A stretch of 64,000 bases of DNA from assembly GCA_028583405.1 (NCBI GenBank), contig CM053257.1, positions 31,169,293 through 31,233,292 on the forward strand. The letters are read 5' to 3'. This document shows, one piece after another, positions 48,461-59,740 of the stretch. The notes under the pieces were generated by a model. It had not been told where the DNA came from. It ran no database searches and saw only the letters and a program-made list of their open reading frames with translations. Numbering within the stretch: position 1 is the stretch's first letter; every line of letters begins with the position of its first letter. The translations under genes were made by a program, and so were the position numbers. Origin of the DNA: Pogonophryne albipinna. Lineage: Eukaryota; Chordata; Actinopteri; Perciformes; Artedidraconidae.

Positions 48461-48814
48461 CATTTGTATCATCTGTTGTAGACCCAAATACATTAAATAA
48501 AATAAGAACTCATTCTCAAAAAAGATAAACGCCATTCTTAAAATGTATAAACGAAAAAAGCGATCATGAAAATGTTTCCAATAAATGAAGAAAATTATTT
48601 TTGACCACTTTGTTGTTCAGATATATCACATATTTGTAACTAAATGATACATTAATTGAAACAAAACACGGTATAAACTGAGGAGTGACTCTTGTGAGGT
48701 TCATGTATTTTCTTCACTCCGCTGGGAAACTGCTCTCATGTCAAGAAGCATCAGATCAGTGCATGCACTGCCTCGTCCAATCAGTGAGCGATACACAGTA
48801 AGGGGGCGGAGCGA
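48461..48814. other. No recognised gene or element
   Basis: AT-rich then mixed spacer, nothing supported. Confidence 0.4.
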
Positions 48815-49010
48815 GTGTTTGAGGATTTCATCGAAGGATGGTCTGGTGGTTCCTCGGTTATAGCTCCTCCATTATCGCTCCTCGCTCCTCAGTCCTCCGG
48901 CAAAAATAAGGCCATTGGGACGCTACTCAAGATGGCGCAGACAAATCAACTTCCGGTGAGACCGAGACCGAGGAGCGAGGAAATTAAAAATAAGAGAAGT
49001 GAGAAGGGCC
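48815..49010 (-). mobile_element. GAGG-rich dispersed repeat, copy 3
   Basis: Contains TCCTCGGTTATAGCTCCTCC, CGCTCCTCGCTCCTCAGTCC and ends GAAGTGAGAAGGGCC, the mirror of the start of copy 1. LIR-B begins at the next base. Confidence 0.6.
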
Positions 49011-50324
49011 CCCAGTCTCATGGCATTTCGTGTTCACCAACACGATTTTTAATCTATTGATTCGTGTTCACCAACACGATTTCCCCCTTTTTTTTCGTGT
49101 TGCACAGCACGATTTTAAAAGCAATGTATTTCTACTGGTAATGTGTTTCGTGCCTGCAGCACGTCTTTTTCTCCGGTCGGGTCGTGGAAGACCGGAAGCT
49201 GTGTGGTTCATAAAAACATGTTCTTACTCAATATCAAGCCACAATTATTGCTTTTATTTTAAATCGTATAATTTCGGACTTTTGTTGCCGTCTGTGAGGA
49301 AAATAAATGGGGCTCAGAGCCTCAGAATACTGAAATCTGTATTTTTTAAATCTTTTTTTCCTTCTAATTTGTTATTCTTTTCAAAATAACACACTGTTAT
49401 TTACTCACCAATAACACATAATTATCCTTGCTTTTATTTATTGGTTTAATTTCATAATCTCGTGCTTTTTTGGCGTCCGTCAGGAACTGAATTTCAAAAT
49501 AAAAATAACCGGAAACAGACCATTTCGAGCGATTACCCAAGATCCTCAGCTATGGTTTAAGCTCGCTGATTGGATGTTTTAGCCGCAATGCATGCTGGGA
49601 TTTGGTGTTTATATGATATGAAATCCGGAAAACATTTTAAAAGAATAAAATAATACTTAATTCCGAGCGCTCTTGCTTTTCTCTTTGAAAGTCATCACAT
49701 AACTGCATTGTAATACACGGTTCGGCTGCATTACATATTACAGATCTGCCGTAGTTCTTTATTTATAGAGCCCTGATGAGAAGACCTTTGGACAAACTGG
49801 AAGAAATGCCGCCGAAACTGAATACTTGACGTGGATCATAAATATATCAACAATTAAACAACATCTTCAATTTCTCTTCACACAATGCGTCTCCTTGCAG
49901 TATCAACACTAATTCGGCTGACTTTTACATTTGATCTAATTCATAGATAGGTTATATTTACACCATAACGGTGCACAGCTGATATAAAAGGACTTGTAGT
50001 TTTTAAAGATATTACTGATTTTCTTTGAATATAAGAATGTAAATACTGAGTCTGAAATAGTATAGCAATATGCTGTAAAATTATGTGAAAGCATGAATAA
50101 AACTACACATCTTCAGATGTTGTACATACATAAGTGTCCTACACTAATAATACAAAGTTATTATGGCTGTGTGTACCTTGTGTGCACCGCCTAGTGGTTA
50201 AAGCACGTTATTGAATTATTGTTTTTATGTGTTATATTTGATTAAAAAAATATTAAGAGTACATACTTTCATAGGAGGAAAGTAGAATGTCTGTGATAGA
50301 AATATATGCCATGAGACTGGGTTG
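49011..50324 (+). mobile_element. LIR-B: short relative of LIR-A, 1,314 bp
   Basis: The left 1.28 kb follows LIR-A from CCCAGTCTCATGGCA through the subterminal hairpins and the core to AAGAGTACATACTTTCATAG. It then ends at once with TGCCATGAGACTGGGTTG, so only an 18-bp inverted end exists. The first three bases of the left end are lost or changed and no target duplication is visible. An open frame of 119 codons (49030-49389) lies in the arm region. Confidence 0.85.
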
Positions 50325-50804
50325 GGATGGCACATCTGCTCTACAGACATCTCCTTGACCTGATTAGAGACCCTTACATCCCTTACAAAGAGATCAGTGC
50401 TTATATAATAAAAACCTTGGAAAATACAGACACTCCTAAGAGGCACCAGGAAACCCGTCATTCCCAACACTGAACTTCTCTTTCCTAAACTGCATGACTG
50501 TCTGCAGCCCTTGCTTTGTAACTAAAGAAAGATCATATGTTCTTTAAATACAACTATGATCTAAATAAAAACAACCACATAATAGTTACCAGAGCTTTCC
50601 AAATACAGTAGATGAGGTTATAGGACAATTTTGATCCAGGAACTTAACGCCATATTGCACCAGAATATAACGTAACAGCTGATCCCAAGCATTTTGAATA
50701 CCAGACAAAACTGTGTATCCTTAAGTTAAAACTCTAGGTTATAACCATAATCAACCACAGCAGTGGCCAAATCAACCGGAAATTAAAATGACAACTTGTT
50801 ATAG
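50325..50804. other. No recognised gene or element
   Basis: AT-rich spacer, nothing supported. Confidence 0.4.
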
Positions 50805-51108
50805 TCCGGCAGTGGCTCAGTCAGTAGGGGCTTGGACTGGGAGCTGAAGGCTCGCTGGTTCAAGTCCCCGACCAGGCCTAAAATATGGAGTCTGGACTGC
50901 TACTTGGAGAGGTCCCAGTTCACCTCCTGCCCTGCCGTGGTGCCCTCGAGCAAGGCACCGGACACCCCCCTTCCCCCCTCACTCCCATTGTTCCCCGGGC
51001 GCTGTGCAATAGCTGCCCACTGCTCCTAGTAGACTCCTGGTACTAGGATGGGTTAAAAGACACATTTCACTGTGTGTGCTGTGTGCTCTGCATGTGTGAC
51101 CATTAAAG
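50805..51108 (+). mobile_element. tRNA-derived SINE
   Basis: Head GGCAGTGGCTCAGTCAGTAG (A box) and GGTTCAAGTCCCC (B box, 50857-50869), followed by a body with CTCGAGCAAGGCACCGGACA and CCGGGCGCTGTGCAATAGCTG, a common SINE body in spiny-rayed fish. The tail has CACTGTGTGTGCTGTGTGC and ATTAAAG. A detached tail copy is at 44.15 kb. It is not a tRNA gene: the cloverleaf acceptor is absent and 200 bp of SINE body follow. Confidence 0.8.
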
Positions 51109-51556
51109 AGGGGTTTCATCACTCCCTTTCTATTCTATTAGTTGAATAATCTACTTTTTGAATATTCAATTTTATATTTGTGGAGAGCATGACACTTTGG
51201 ATTCATGATGGCTAAATTGTCCCAAGTAAAGAAAGAGAAGGAAAGAGACAGAGCGCTGGCTGTCAGAGAAATTACCAAAAGAAGACAATCAGGAAATAAA
51301 CACTAAAGGGAACACGGTATGAGCTCTGCTGTTGTTTAAAGACTTAAAGGTAATGGAATAGATAATGTGAGCAGACAGCTACAGCAAACCTCTATCAGTG
51401 CTGCCACCATTTTAAATTACATTGCTGTCGTCAAAGTTCGAGCCGTCATTACACACTGCAACAGACTATTTCTTCTTAGTGGAAGCAATACGATCATTTT
51501 AAAATCAACTGCGAGTCAAGTCATTGGTTTATTTAGCATGTATAGGGTAATAAGCC
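51109..51556. other. No recognised gene or element
   Basis: Nothing supported. Confidence 0.4.
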
Positions 51557-51695
51557 GGATAATGTGCAGCGAGGTGGTCATTAATGACAAAATAAAAACT
51601 TCAGGGTGATCAAGATCACTCTGATTTGGGTCGGGATCCTGATCAACCTTTTGTTTTTCTTTCGTCATTAATGACCGGTTTTCTGCACATTATCC
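51557..51695. repeat. 139-bp inverted-repeat element
   Basis: GGATAATGTGCAG at 51557 and CTGCACATTATCC ending 51695 are inverted, as are GGTCATTAATGAC (51575-51588) and GTCATTAATGACC (51664-51676). Small hairpin MITE, family unknown; no target duplication assigned. Confidence 0.6.
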
Positions 51696-52599
51696 CTTAC
51701 TTAATCAGTAACTCAAAATGTTACTGCTACAGCGTACCATCAAATGTAACTGTACTATATAAAACATTCCACTAAAATGTGGAAAAAGTCATAAAGAAGT
51801 GCTTCAAACTGAACGTCAACAGAAATCTTTCCGTCCATCTTGCCAGAGACAAAATGCTCGTCTGAGATGTGTGAGATTTGAGACATGCGGAGAGAAGCCT
51901 CAGGCCTCCGTCGTCTTTCATTAAACACACACGCCTTCATACCAACACCTGGCACATAGAGTACAAGGAGAAAACTCATGTCCTTGTAATGTAATCGTCA
52001 AATAAATGTGTGTGCATGTATGAAAGTATTAAAGCTTCCATGTGCACGAGGATGAAGGCTACCTTGTGTTTCCACCTGTTCACATGTGCGTCCTGACCTG
52101 CTCGTCAGTGAACATGCCCCTAGCGTTTTATGAGTACAGCTCCACCAGCGACTCCTGAGCCTCCCAACACCTGTACCATAAATCACCCGCCCCTCCTGGA
52201 GGTATTGCATAACCCAGCAGGGACAGAGAAGGGCCTGAGGTGGAGGCAGGAGTCCTCTCTACGACACAGAGAGATGGCCCCACGGTCACAACAGGTGCTT
52301 GAGGACTTCCGGTTATGGCGCGAGAGGTTGACACTCCCTAGCACGGTTGCAATTCCTACTAAAATCCTATTCTAACTACTCGGAACCCAGCTAAAACTGC
52401 AAGATATTTGCTTCTAAACCCCCACAACATTCATTATGCCCCAAAAAAGACGGAAAGCTCAACAACAGGTGCTTCACAGCGGGGGAAACTGGCAAGAATT
52501 GTAGTTTGGGTCGAGAAAATAAAAATGTTCTTTTGTTTCTTGGCTGGAACAATTGTGTCTAGAAGCTGAAAATAAATCATATCTCAGTATTATTAGGCT
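51696..52599. other. No recognised gene or element
   Basis: Overlapping frames at 51.75-52.4 kb on both strands are without known domains. Confidence 0.4.
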
Positions 52600-53640
52600 C
52601 AGCGATGAGAAGTAACTAATGTACTCAAATACTATACTTAAGTAATATTTTGAGGTACTAGTACTTTCCATTTGTATACTTCTACTCTACTTCTACATTC
52701 TACTAATGTTCTTTTGTTTCTGGGCTGGAACAATTGAGTCTAGAAGCTGAAAAGAAATCAGGGCTGAAATCAAATCTCAATGTTGGGAGGCTCAGTGGTG
52801 ATGTAGATGAACTCAAATACTATAGTAGTAAGTAACATTTTGAGGTACTAGTTCTTTAAGTTTTGATACTCCTTTACACTTCTACTCCTCCATATTTATC
52901 TGACAGCTTCAGTTACTTAATAGCAGTGGCGGTTCTAGACCAATTTGACTGGGGGGGCCACTGGGGGGCCAGTTATTTTCTGAGGGGGGCACAATAAATG
53001 CAGTACGAAAAAGAGAACTAGACAGTATGAAGTAATTGCGCATAAGAAAACAATGCAATACAGTTATTGGTATTTGTTTCAGTACACTTATTTATTTCAG
53101 ATAGATCTTATAGGTATTACTCTTAGCTTCAGCTTAAGTTATAGTGCAATGTTTGCACTAACACCATATTTATATAAAAATAAAGGCAATGAACAGTTAC
53201 ATCTCTACTTTACATAAGGGTGTCTGCACAATCTCACATTACAGCAACAAAATCCTGTGGTTTTTGGCAAACCGAGTACCAGAAAATATACATTTAAAAA
53301 AAAAAAAAAAAAACTCTTCATTGTTAGGGGGGCCACAGGTCAGTGTTAGGGGGCACTGGCCCCCCTTTCCCCCCCTAGAACCGCCCCTGCTTAATAGAAT
53401 CAGATTATTAGCTCATCGGTATATAAATCAACTAATAAATCAATATTGATACGTTATCATACGCTGCAGCAGTATTCAAAGTACTTCAAATTCGCGTCAC
53501 CTTTATCACCAGTCATTTAAAACGTGTTTTCCTCTAAATGGGTCATTATGTACTTTACGTTTATTTTGATTCCCATATCTTCGTACTTTTCCTTAAGACT
53601 TTGAGTACAGGACTGTGCATGTAACACACGTGAGTTGTCC
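52600..53640. mobile_element. TACTT-rich hAT-type MITE, split by a nested hAT
   Basis: Contains a local duplication: 52530-52680 and 52705-52860 share ATGTTCTTTTGTTTCT, TGGCTGGAACAATT and GTCTAGAAGCTGAAAA. TACTTAAGTAATATTTTGAG typifies the family. The right part resumes at 53398 and fades near 53640 (TACTTTTCCTTAAG). Ends are degraded. Confidence 0.5.
52924..53389. mobile_element. hAT MITE with 8-bp target duplication
   Basis: 466 bp. Ends CAGTGGCGGTTCTAGACCA and CTAGAACCGCCCCTG with perfect 8-bp duplication CTTAATAG (52916-52923, 53390-53397). The interior has GGGGGGGCCACTGG and GGGGGGCCACAGGTC blocks near the ends and a poly-A run (53296-53313). Non-autonomous. Confidence 0.9.
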
Positions 53641-54917
53641 CATGTTACTTTGACCTTAACCAGACTGATTTAGTGAGCATGATTACAGGTTTTCCCTTTC
53701 TGTTCCTCAGAATACACAGCGTTCATACAAAAAAAAGGCATTACAATTGTCTCAACATCCTTCAACTTCAAAATGTTATCATGCTTAAGTCACATAAACA
53801 AGAAAATATACATTTCATAAAGAAAATAATGGCACCAGAATGTGAGAAACTTTAGATCTCCCCCTAAATGTTCCCACCAAATGCTTACTGGGTTGAGCTT
53901 TGTTGATTAAGCAAATTACTTAAACTACCCCATATATTGAGAAAATGAATCAGCTGATTTATGGCAGAGGAATAACGATGTTAGCAACAGAAATCCTGTC
54001 ACGCCAATTTATTTAGCAATAATTGGGTCAATTCCAACTGACAGTAACACTCAAAATAAGCTTTAAAACAACATTTAATTTGCACTTTAGCAATATAAAA
54101 CAACATAAAATATGTTTTAAATAAACGGTATTGTGGCAGTTCAAGCGGTGATTGAAGCTCCAGCACGATGTAAACCAGCTGCCGTTTCCATATGAACAAA
54201 ATAAATACAAGGCATGTAGAGGTGGAAAAAGTGATGTGAACACAAACTTAAATAAATAAGTCACAACATGAACGGTGAGCTCATGAGATCCATCCTCAGC
54301 ACCCCATCACAGCGAGATGCCAAAGCGTCAGTTAAGCGTCTTCTAAGAGAGTTAAAAGCAGCTGATGTCTGTTTGATAACGTGAAGGGGAACTCTCGTGT
54401 TTCTGAGTGTTCTTGCTTTATTCATTCAATGCTTTCTGAGCATGTTCTTAGTCGTGGCAAGAACAAGGAGATTCAGAAAGTCCCTCTTTGTGCAGCCAAG
54501 TGTTAAACCCTTTGCTCTACAGGAGGGAGAGGGAAGGAGGTACCAACTCTGGATCAAGAGCAGCATACGAGTAATATAACTTCTCTTTTTATCATGCAAT
54601 GTATCGTTAAAACATATTTCAACCATCCTGTCCCTGGAAGTCCAGCTGAGTATTTTTCTTTCTGTAAATGTTGCTTCTCATTTGCATAAATTCCCCACAT
54701 AGCGAAAGGAAAGACCGGGCTACGGGGTTCGTTTATGCAGTTTTTAAATTATTTGCACTCAAGGATTGGTGAAAAGGATTACCAAAAATATCACTATTTT
54801 CTAATCTGGTGAAAATTCCTGTACCGTTTCCTTTTCCAATATATATCATAGTCAATCAAAATCCAATGTTTTCCCAATATTGTGCAGTCCTACCTACAAC
54901 AAATGTGTGATATGTGA
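53641..54917. other. No recognised gene or element
   Basis: AT-rich, no supported exon. Slight GC rise at 54270-54370 without a recognisable coding pattern. Confidence 0.4.
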
Positions 54918-55047
54918 AGTGTGTGTGGGGGGGGGAGTGTTAGGAGAGAAAAATCCCTCGCAGACCATTTAGCATGCACAAAAACCCACATTACATAGCC
55001 TACTACAGAAAAGGGACAACCCCAAAAAACATATAAGGCCTCTTTAA
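54918..55047 (+). mobile_element. AGAGGCCC MITE copy h (3' part only)
   Basis: GGGGGGGGGAGTGTTAGGAG, CCTCGCAGACCATTTAGCAT and ACATATAAGGCCTCTTTAA, with TTAA at 55044-55047. The left part is missing. Confidence 0.6.
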
Positions 55048-55612
55048 AAGTGTTACTTTAAAAGCACTCACTTGGAAATCTGAAAGATATTGAGACTCAC
55101 AATGTACATTTCTAATGTGTTAGCAGTTAACTGTTTTTTGTTTGCACACATTTGGTGAGAGAGACAGTTTGGTTTCATTTAGTGTTCCCTCTTGCAGAGA
55201 AGTCTTCCTCTGCTGGCGTGCAGCCCACAAAAAGCACTCCTAGTTTCGTGTCAATATCAATCAAACGAATGATGGTAGAGCTAATCCCTGACAGACACAG
55301 AGGTGACTGCAGGCCTACGTCAGCACTGGCTTTACTGCGGTTGTTCTGTTTTATGTCTGCTGTCATCCTTTTTTTTAATGTATTCCATGTTGAAACAGCA
55401 GCTCTTTCTGCCGGGAAAACATGCATCTCAGGCTTATGTCTGACAGTCAGCAATGTGGTGCGAGTGTAAAGGCTCTGTCGCAATGACACGCAGTCTGATA
55501 GGACTTCTACTCCTTCAATACAGAAACATTTAAATGAGGAAATATTAAAATTAAGAATCGGGCTTTGGTTGTCTTCAAGAGGGCAAAATTCAAAGCAGCA
55601 CACAACGACACA
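55048..55612. other. Unassigned stretch with a 149-codon minus frame
   Basis: The minus frame 55175-55624 is the longest non-repeat-looking frame in the window; its C-terminal part is mixed in composition and not low-complexity. I recognise no domain, and the plus strand is also open for 105 codons over the same bases. I would not call it a gene without transcript or homology evidence. Confidence 0.3.
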
Positions 55613-55614
55613 TA

Positions 55615-56419
55615 CACTAAACAAAAATATAAACGCAACACTTTTGTTTTTGCTCCCATTTTTTATGAGATGAAGTCAAAGATCTAAAACATTTTCTATA
55701 TACACAAAATAACCATTTCTCTCAAATATTGTTAAAAAATCTGAAAAAATCTGTGATAGTGAGCACTTCTCCTTTACCGAGATAATCCATCGCACCTCAC
55801 AGGTGTGGCATATCAAGATGCTGATTAGACAGCATAGTTATTGCACAGGTGTGCCTTAGGCTGGCCACAATAAAAGGCCACTCTGAAACGTGCAGTTTTG
55901 CTTTATTGGGGGGGTCTGGGGGGGTCCGAAAACCAGGCAGTATCTGGTGTGAGGGGTAGGATTAGGGATAGGGTTAGGGTTAGGGTTAGGGTAATGTTGT
56001 GAATCGAGTGGCCTGTGTTCGTCGTCCATTACATACGCCTGCCCATACCATAACCCCACCACCACCATGGGCCACTCGATTCACAACATTACACTGACTG
56101 GTTTTCGGACCCCCCCAGACCCCCCCAATAAAGCAAAACTGCACGTTTCAGAGTGGCCTTTTATTGTGGCCAGCCTAAGGCACACCTGTGCAATAATCAT
56201 GCTGTCTAATCAGCATCTTGATATGCCACACCTGTGAGGTGGGATGGATTATCTCGGCAAAGGAGAAGTGCTCACTATCACAGATTTTTTCAGATTTGTG
56301 AACAATATTTGAGAGAAATGGTTATTTTGTGTATATAAAAAATGTTTTAGATCTTTGACTTCATCTCATGAAAAATGGGAGCAAAAACAAAAGTGTTGCG
56401 TTTATATTTTTGTTCAGTG
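55615..56419. mobile_element. Palindromic Tc1/mariner-type MITE
   Basis: 805 bp flanked by TA (55613-55614, 56420-56421). Ends CACTAAACAAAAATATAAAC and the mirror GTTTATATTTTTGTTCAGTG. Arms of about 340 bp are near-complementary, down to GTCCGAAAACCAG. An inner palindrome (AATGTTGTGAATCGAGTGGCC and mirror, 55993-56013 and 56069-56090) follows. A telomere-like tract lies between them. The TA target fits Tc1/mariner; no transposase frame. Confidence 0.85.
55971..55991 (+). repeat. Telomere-like (GGGTTA)n, 3.5 units
   Basis: Three perfect units plus GGG, with degenerate ATTAGGGATA before it. It sits between the outer and inner arms of the palindromic element. Confidence 0.85.
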
Positions 56420-56421
56420 TA

Positions 56422-57016
56422 GGTAAAATCAAAAACACATCTCTATCCTGAAGTCATTCAGCTTTAACAAGATAGTTTAGAGTGTTAATAGTGTTGTAAA
56501 TCCCATGTCGTGTATCAATAAAACAGTCTGTGTTTACCAGCTGTACCTCTGTCCACAGCCTGGTATTTCATGGCTTTCATCTCACAGTCAAGGTCTAAAT
56601 CCAATTACAGCGATTTCCCAACAAGTCCCCAAACCCCCCTAAAGCCATCAGACCTCATTTCACTCAGGTCACTTCATCAGCTTTGCAAACACAACACACT
56701 TGTCACCGGTCTCTCGACTGAAAAGTTTTCTATGAAATCAACCAACAAAAGTAATGATTATTTCACTTTTCAACGACAGAATCTGCCTCATAAAAATCAG
56801 CAGTAAAGTAAATTATTGTCACAAGAAATGTAAAGAAATGTTTGTATTTTCTTTTGGTTGAATCGCATTGTTGAAATGCCACCTTAGGAACTGGCATCAC
56901 CTCCATAAGACACAATGTCTTGAGGTATTACAGACATAGACAATTCAGGAGTTTCCTAAAACATGCGTCCTCTATTGACTGATGACATGATATGCTCTGA
57001 AACAAACTTTGCACAT
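56422..57016. other. No recognised gene or element
   Basis: Nothing supported. Confidence 0.4.
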
Positions 57017-57018
57017 TA

Positions 57019-57650
57019 GGCGCTTTCACACAGGAGTACTTTTCCCAGGAATTAGTTCCGATAGTACCTGGGATTTTGCGTTCACACCAAAAAGATCTGG
57101 AACTAGAACTTTTTTCGGGAATCTTTTCACCCCTTTTCAGTCCCTGCTAGAGAGGTGGCCCTTTCCTGGGGAGGAAAACGTTCCAATTTCTGATTGGCTG
57201 GACGAATAGCAAACCACGCCCCGTAAAACTCCGAAAAGATTTGTGAAGCCGCCATTTTATTTGCTCGCATTAGCATTATTAGCATTAGCCAAGCGCACCA
57301 ACGGAGAGACTAACTTATGGCAACACAAAATAAAACGTGGGAGCGGTGGAGTGATGAGGAGGTGTCGGCACTTCTGGCAATTTACCCGGGACTTCGGGCG
57401 GCGATTTACTGCCACCCGAAGTCCAAGAGTCCGGGGGGCTCTGGGACTTCGGGTGGCAGTATACGCCGTGAAGTTGTTTGCGGCCTGCCAGTAAACCCAA
57501 AGCAGAAGAAGAAGAAGTGACGTCAGCGGCTTCATTTGCGTAATCCTCCCTCAGGGACTTATTCCGGTGTGAACGCGATCTACTAGATAGTTCAGGAATG
57601 AAAGAGTTCCGGGAACTATTCCTGGGAAAAGTACTTGGTGTGAAAGCGCC
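57019..57650. mobile_element. Harbinger-like MITE with TA flanks, copy 2
   Basis: Ends GGCGCTTTCACACAGGAGTA and the mirror TACTTGGTGTGAAAGCGCC; TA on both sides (57017-57018, 57651-57652). Same organisation as copy 1 but with a short AAG tract (57504-57517). At 57317-57390 it encodes WERWSDEEVSALLAIY, resembling the start of a Myb/SANT-like domain as found in the accessory protein of PIF/Harbinger transposons. This piece is deleted in copy 1. Confidence 0.75.
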
Positions 57651-57652
57651 TA

Positions 57653-58262
57653 TTGGTACTGTATCAGTTCTGGTGTGTACAAAGGCTTTTATGTGCTCAG
57701 AACGTAACATTTAACACACAATAAGTACTATCTCCAGGACTTTAGGGGTGTGTCGTCATCACAGTATATTGTGCATGGGGATATGCGATAATGGTGTATC
57801 TATCAGAACTTGAGCCATAGCAGTATTTCATCATCAATCCTAACTGCATATATTTTAACCTCTGCCAGCGCTGAGGAACGCTTCCTCATCACATCTGATC
57901 CTGCGCCACATGTTGCTGATATCACATCGCCAACCTGGCACAATAGAAAACTGCATTCCTCCATGGTGATAGCCTCAATCCACTGGATTGATTTACTCAC
58001 AGACAGTAACACTCTCCACATATCTCCGTCCGCCCGTGTAGAGGTCAGAATAACTAATGATGGCTTGGTGTACTTCCTGGATACAAGTCAATACCCTTCC
58101 TGGAGCTCGATACAGGATCTGCTTCTTACACAGTCCTCATGCAATTACCTCATTAACCCCTACAAACTGCAGGAGAAATTACCAAACAACAACTTCACCA
58201 CTCGACAAAAACTTGATTTAAAGTGTAATAAAGCACACATTGTATTATGAAATAGATAGATT
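57653..58262. other. Unassigned stretch with a 146-codon plus frame
   Basis: The plus frame 57810-58250 and a minus frame 57803-58021 overlap; neither has a domain I recognise. Non-low-complexity composition leaves open an old exon or transposon remnant. Not called as a gene. Confidence 0.3.
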
Positions 58263-58410
58263 CAAGATTCAAAGGTTTTATTGTCATATGCACAAAGCTA
58301 CAGTGAAATGGCAATGACAATCTTATGACCTGAGCTCCTCCAACAATCCAACATATATAATAAAATACAAAAATACAAAATAAAAAGTAGTGCAAAACGT
58401 CTATATACAT
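58263..58410 (-). mobile_element. Retroelement 3' tail fragment
   Basis: TTCAAGATTCAAAGGTTTTATTGTCATATG-type start, here as AAGATTCAAAGGTTTTATTG at 58263, then GCTACAGTGAAATGGC. A typical reversed LINE/SINE tail of fish. Confidence 0.5.
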
Positions 58411-59244
58411 TTAAATAGAATATGATATGTGGATATAAGGTATCCATGCGTTTCCTGAAGCTACATGGCGTTGTTTAAAATTATGTTTCATGCTGCAGAT
58501 AGTGCAGCTAGCCTTAGAGTTTGTATTAGAAAACAAACCCTGTGGCAGTATGATTACCATGTGGTGTTTAAACAGAAAAGACTCCCGAGCACGAGCCGCT
58601 CTTTGCCGAGGGCTCACACACGGCTAGTTATTAAAACGACAGGTGGTGTCACTTTTTACACTTCCTTTGAGGTGCAGCCTGTAACTACTATCATATAAAG
58701 AAAGTGTACATAGAGGGAGGAACACATTTAACAAGCATGTTGCATAAAGTTGAATTTCGAGGGGCACCACTCATCCATTCACTGGTGAAAAAAGATTCCC
58801 GCTGACACACTTCGTTTCATCACCTCGAGACAGCTGCAGTCGAGAATCTGCAACACAATCTCTGCATGCGAGACATTTCTCTGAATTGCTGAGATGGTAT
58901 TGTCAACAGCTAGAAAAGGTATCCATGAAGCCTGTTGGCAGATGGGAAACAACACACTGAAAATAAGAGCTGATTTGACCTTATATGGCTGACTTCTGTA
59001 CTGAATTAATGCGATAACAAAAACAGCACATTTTTTCGTAACTGTTTCGGAGAATCTGATTTAAGTTAAGATCCATTGTTTTGGAGCTTGAATAAATGTG
59101 ATCCATTTGTGAGGGACGGATGCCAACGAGTAGAGCTCTCTTAAGAGGTGCTATGAATCTGTACAGCAGCAAAAACAAAGGAGAAATGTTCACATGCTCT
59201 CAATGTGTCATGAAACTTTAGTCTAAAACCATTGTTACGGTGAT
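58411..59244. other. No recognised gene or element
   Basis: Nothing supported. Confidence 0.4.
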
Positions 59245-59534
59245 TTAAAAGAGGCCCTGTTAAGGGTTTCTCTTTCCTGTAATTTGATAGGTTTTTGTGG
59301 ATGAAAATGGTCTGAAAAGTTCCCCTGCCTGAAACGCCTCTATTGGACTCGTTTGTTTACTTACCGTAACATAATGATGTAATTATCACTCGTGCTTTTG
59401 CTATTGGCTAGCGCTCCAACACATTGTACGTGATAGGCTAAGGGGCGAGACATCTCTATGTGGTTGACCAATCGCAACAGAGCAAGCCAGCTAACCAATC
59501 AGAGCAGGTTTAGACAGAGGGTGAAAAGAGGTTA
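59245..59534 (-). mobile_element. AGAGGCCC MITE copy i
   Basis: Begins TTAAAAGAGGCCCTGTTAAG (TTAA 59245-59248), contains CACATTGTACGTGATAGGC and AACCAATCAGAGCAG, and breaks off at GGGTGAAAAGAGGTT where LINE sequence follows. Confidence 0.65.
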
Positions 59535-59740
59535 AATCGGCAGTCTTAAAAATCACGGTAAAGGCCAAAGGTCTAGGTGTAGTCATGGACTCTGACCTGA
59601 ATATCTGCAGTCATATTAAGACAAAGTCGGCCTACTGCTTATGTCACAGTGGGATTTGGAAAATAATAAATACACTTTCCTTGCCTTAAGGGTCAAAAGC
59701 AGTGGAAATGTATCATAGTTTATCAACTACAGTCAGTGCA
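59535..59740 (+). pseudogene. LINE fragment (RT C-terminal region)
   Basis: Plus strand reads KGLGVVMDSDLNICSHIKTK and CLCHSGIWKIINTLSLP, equivalent to RNLGVILD...  in the L2 copy (about 32630-32700). A stop follows. Both borders are degraded. Confidence 0.5.

Noticed and set aside
50805..50880. Functional tRNA gene
   Set aside because: A and B boxes are present but a SINE body follows and the acceptor stem does not close.
55971..55991. Chromosome end or large interstitial telomere
   Set aside because: Only 21 bp of GGGTTA inside a transposon.
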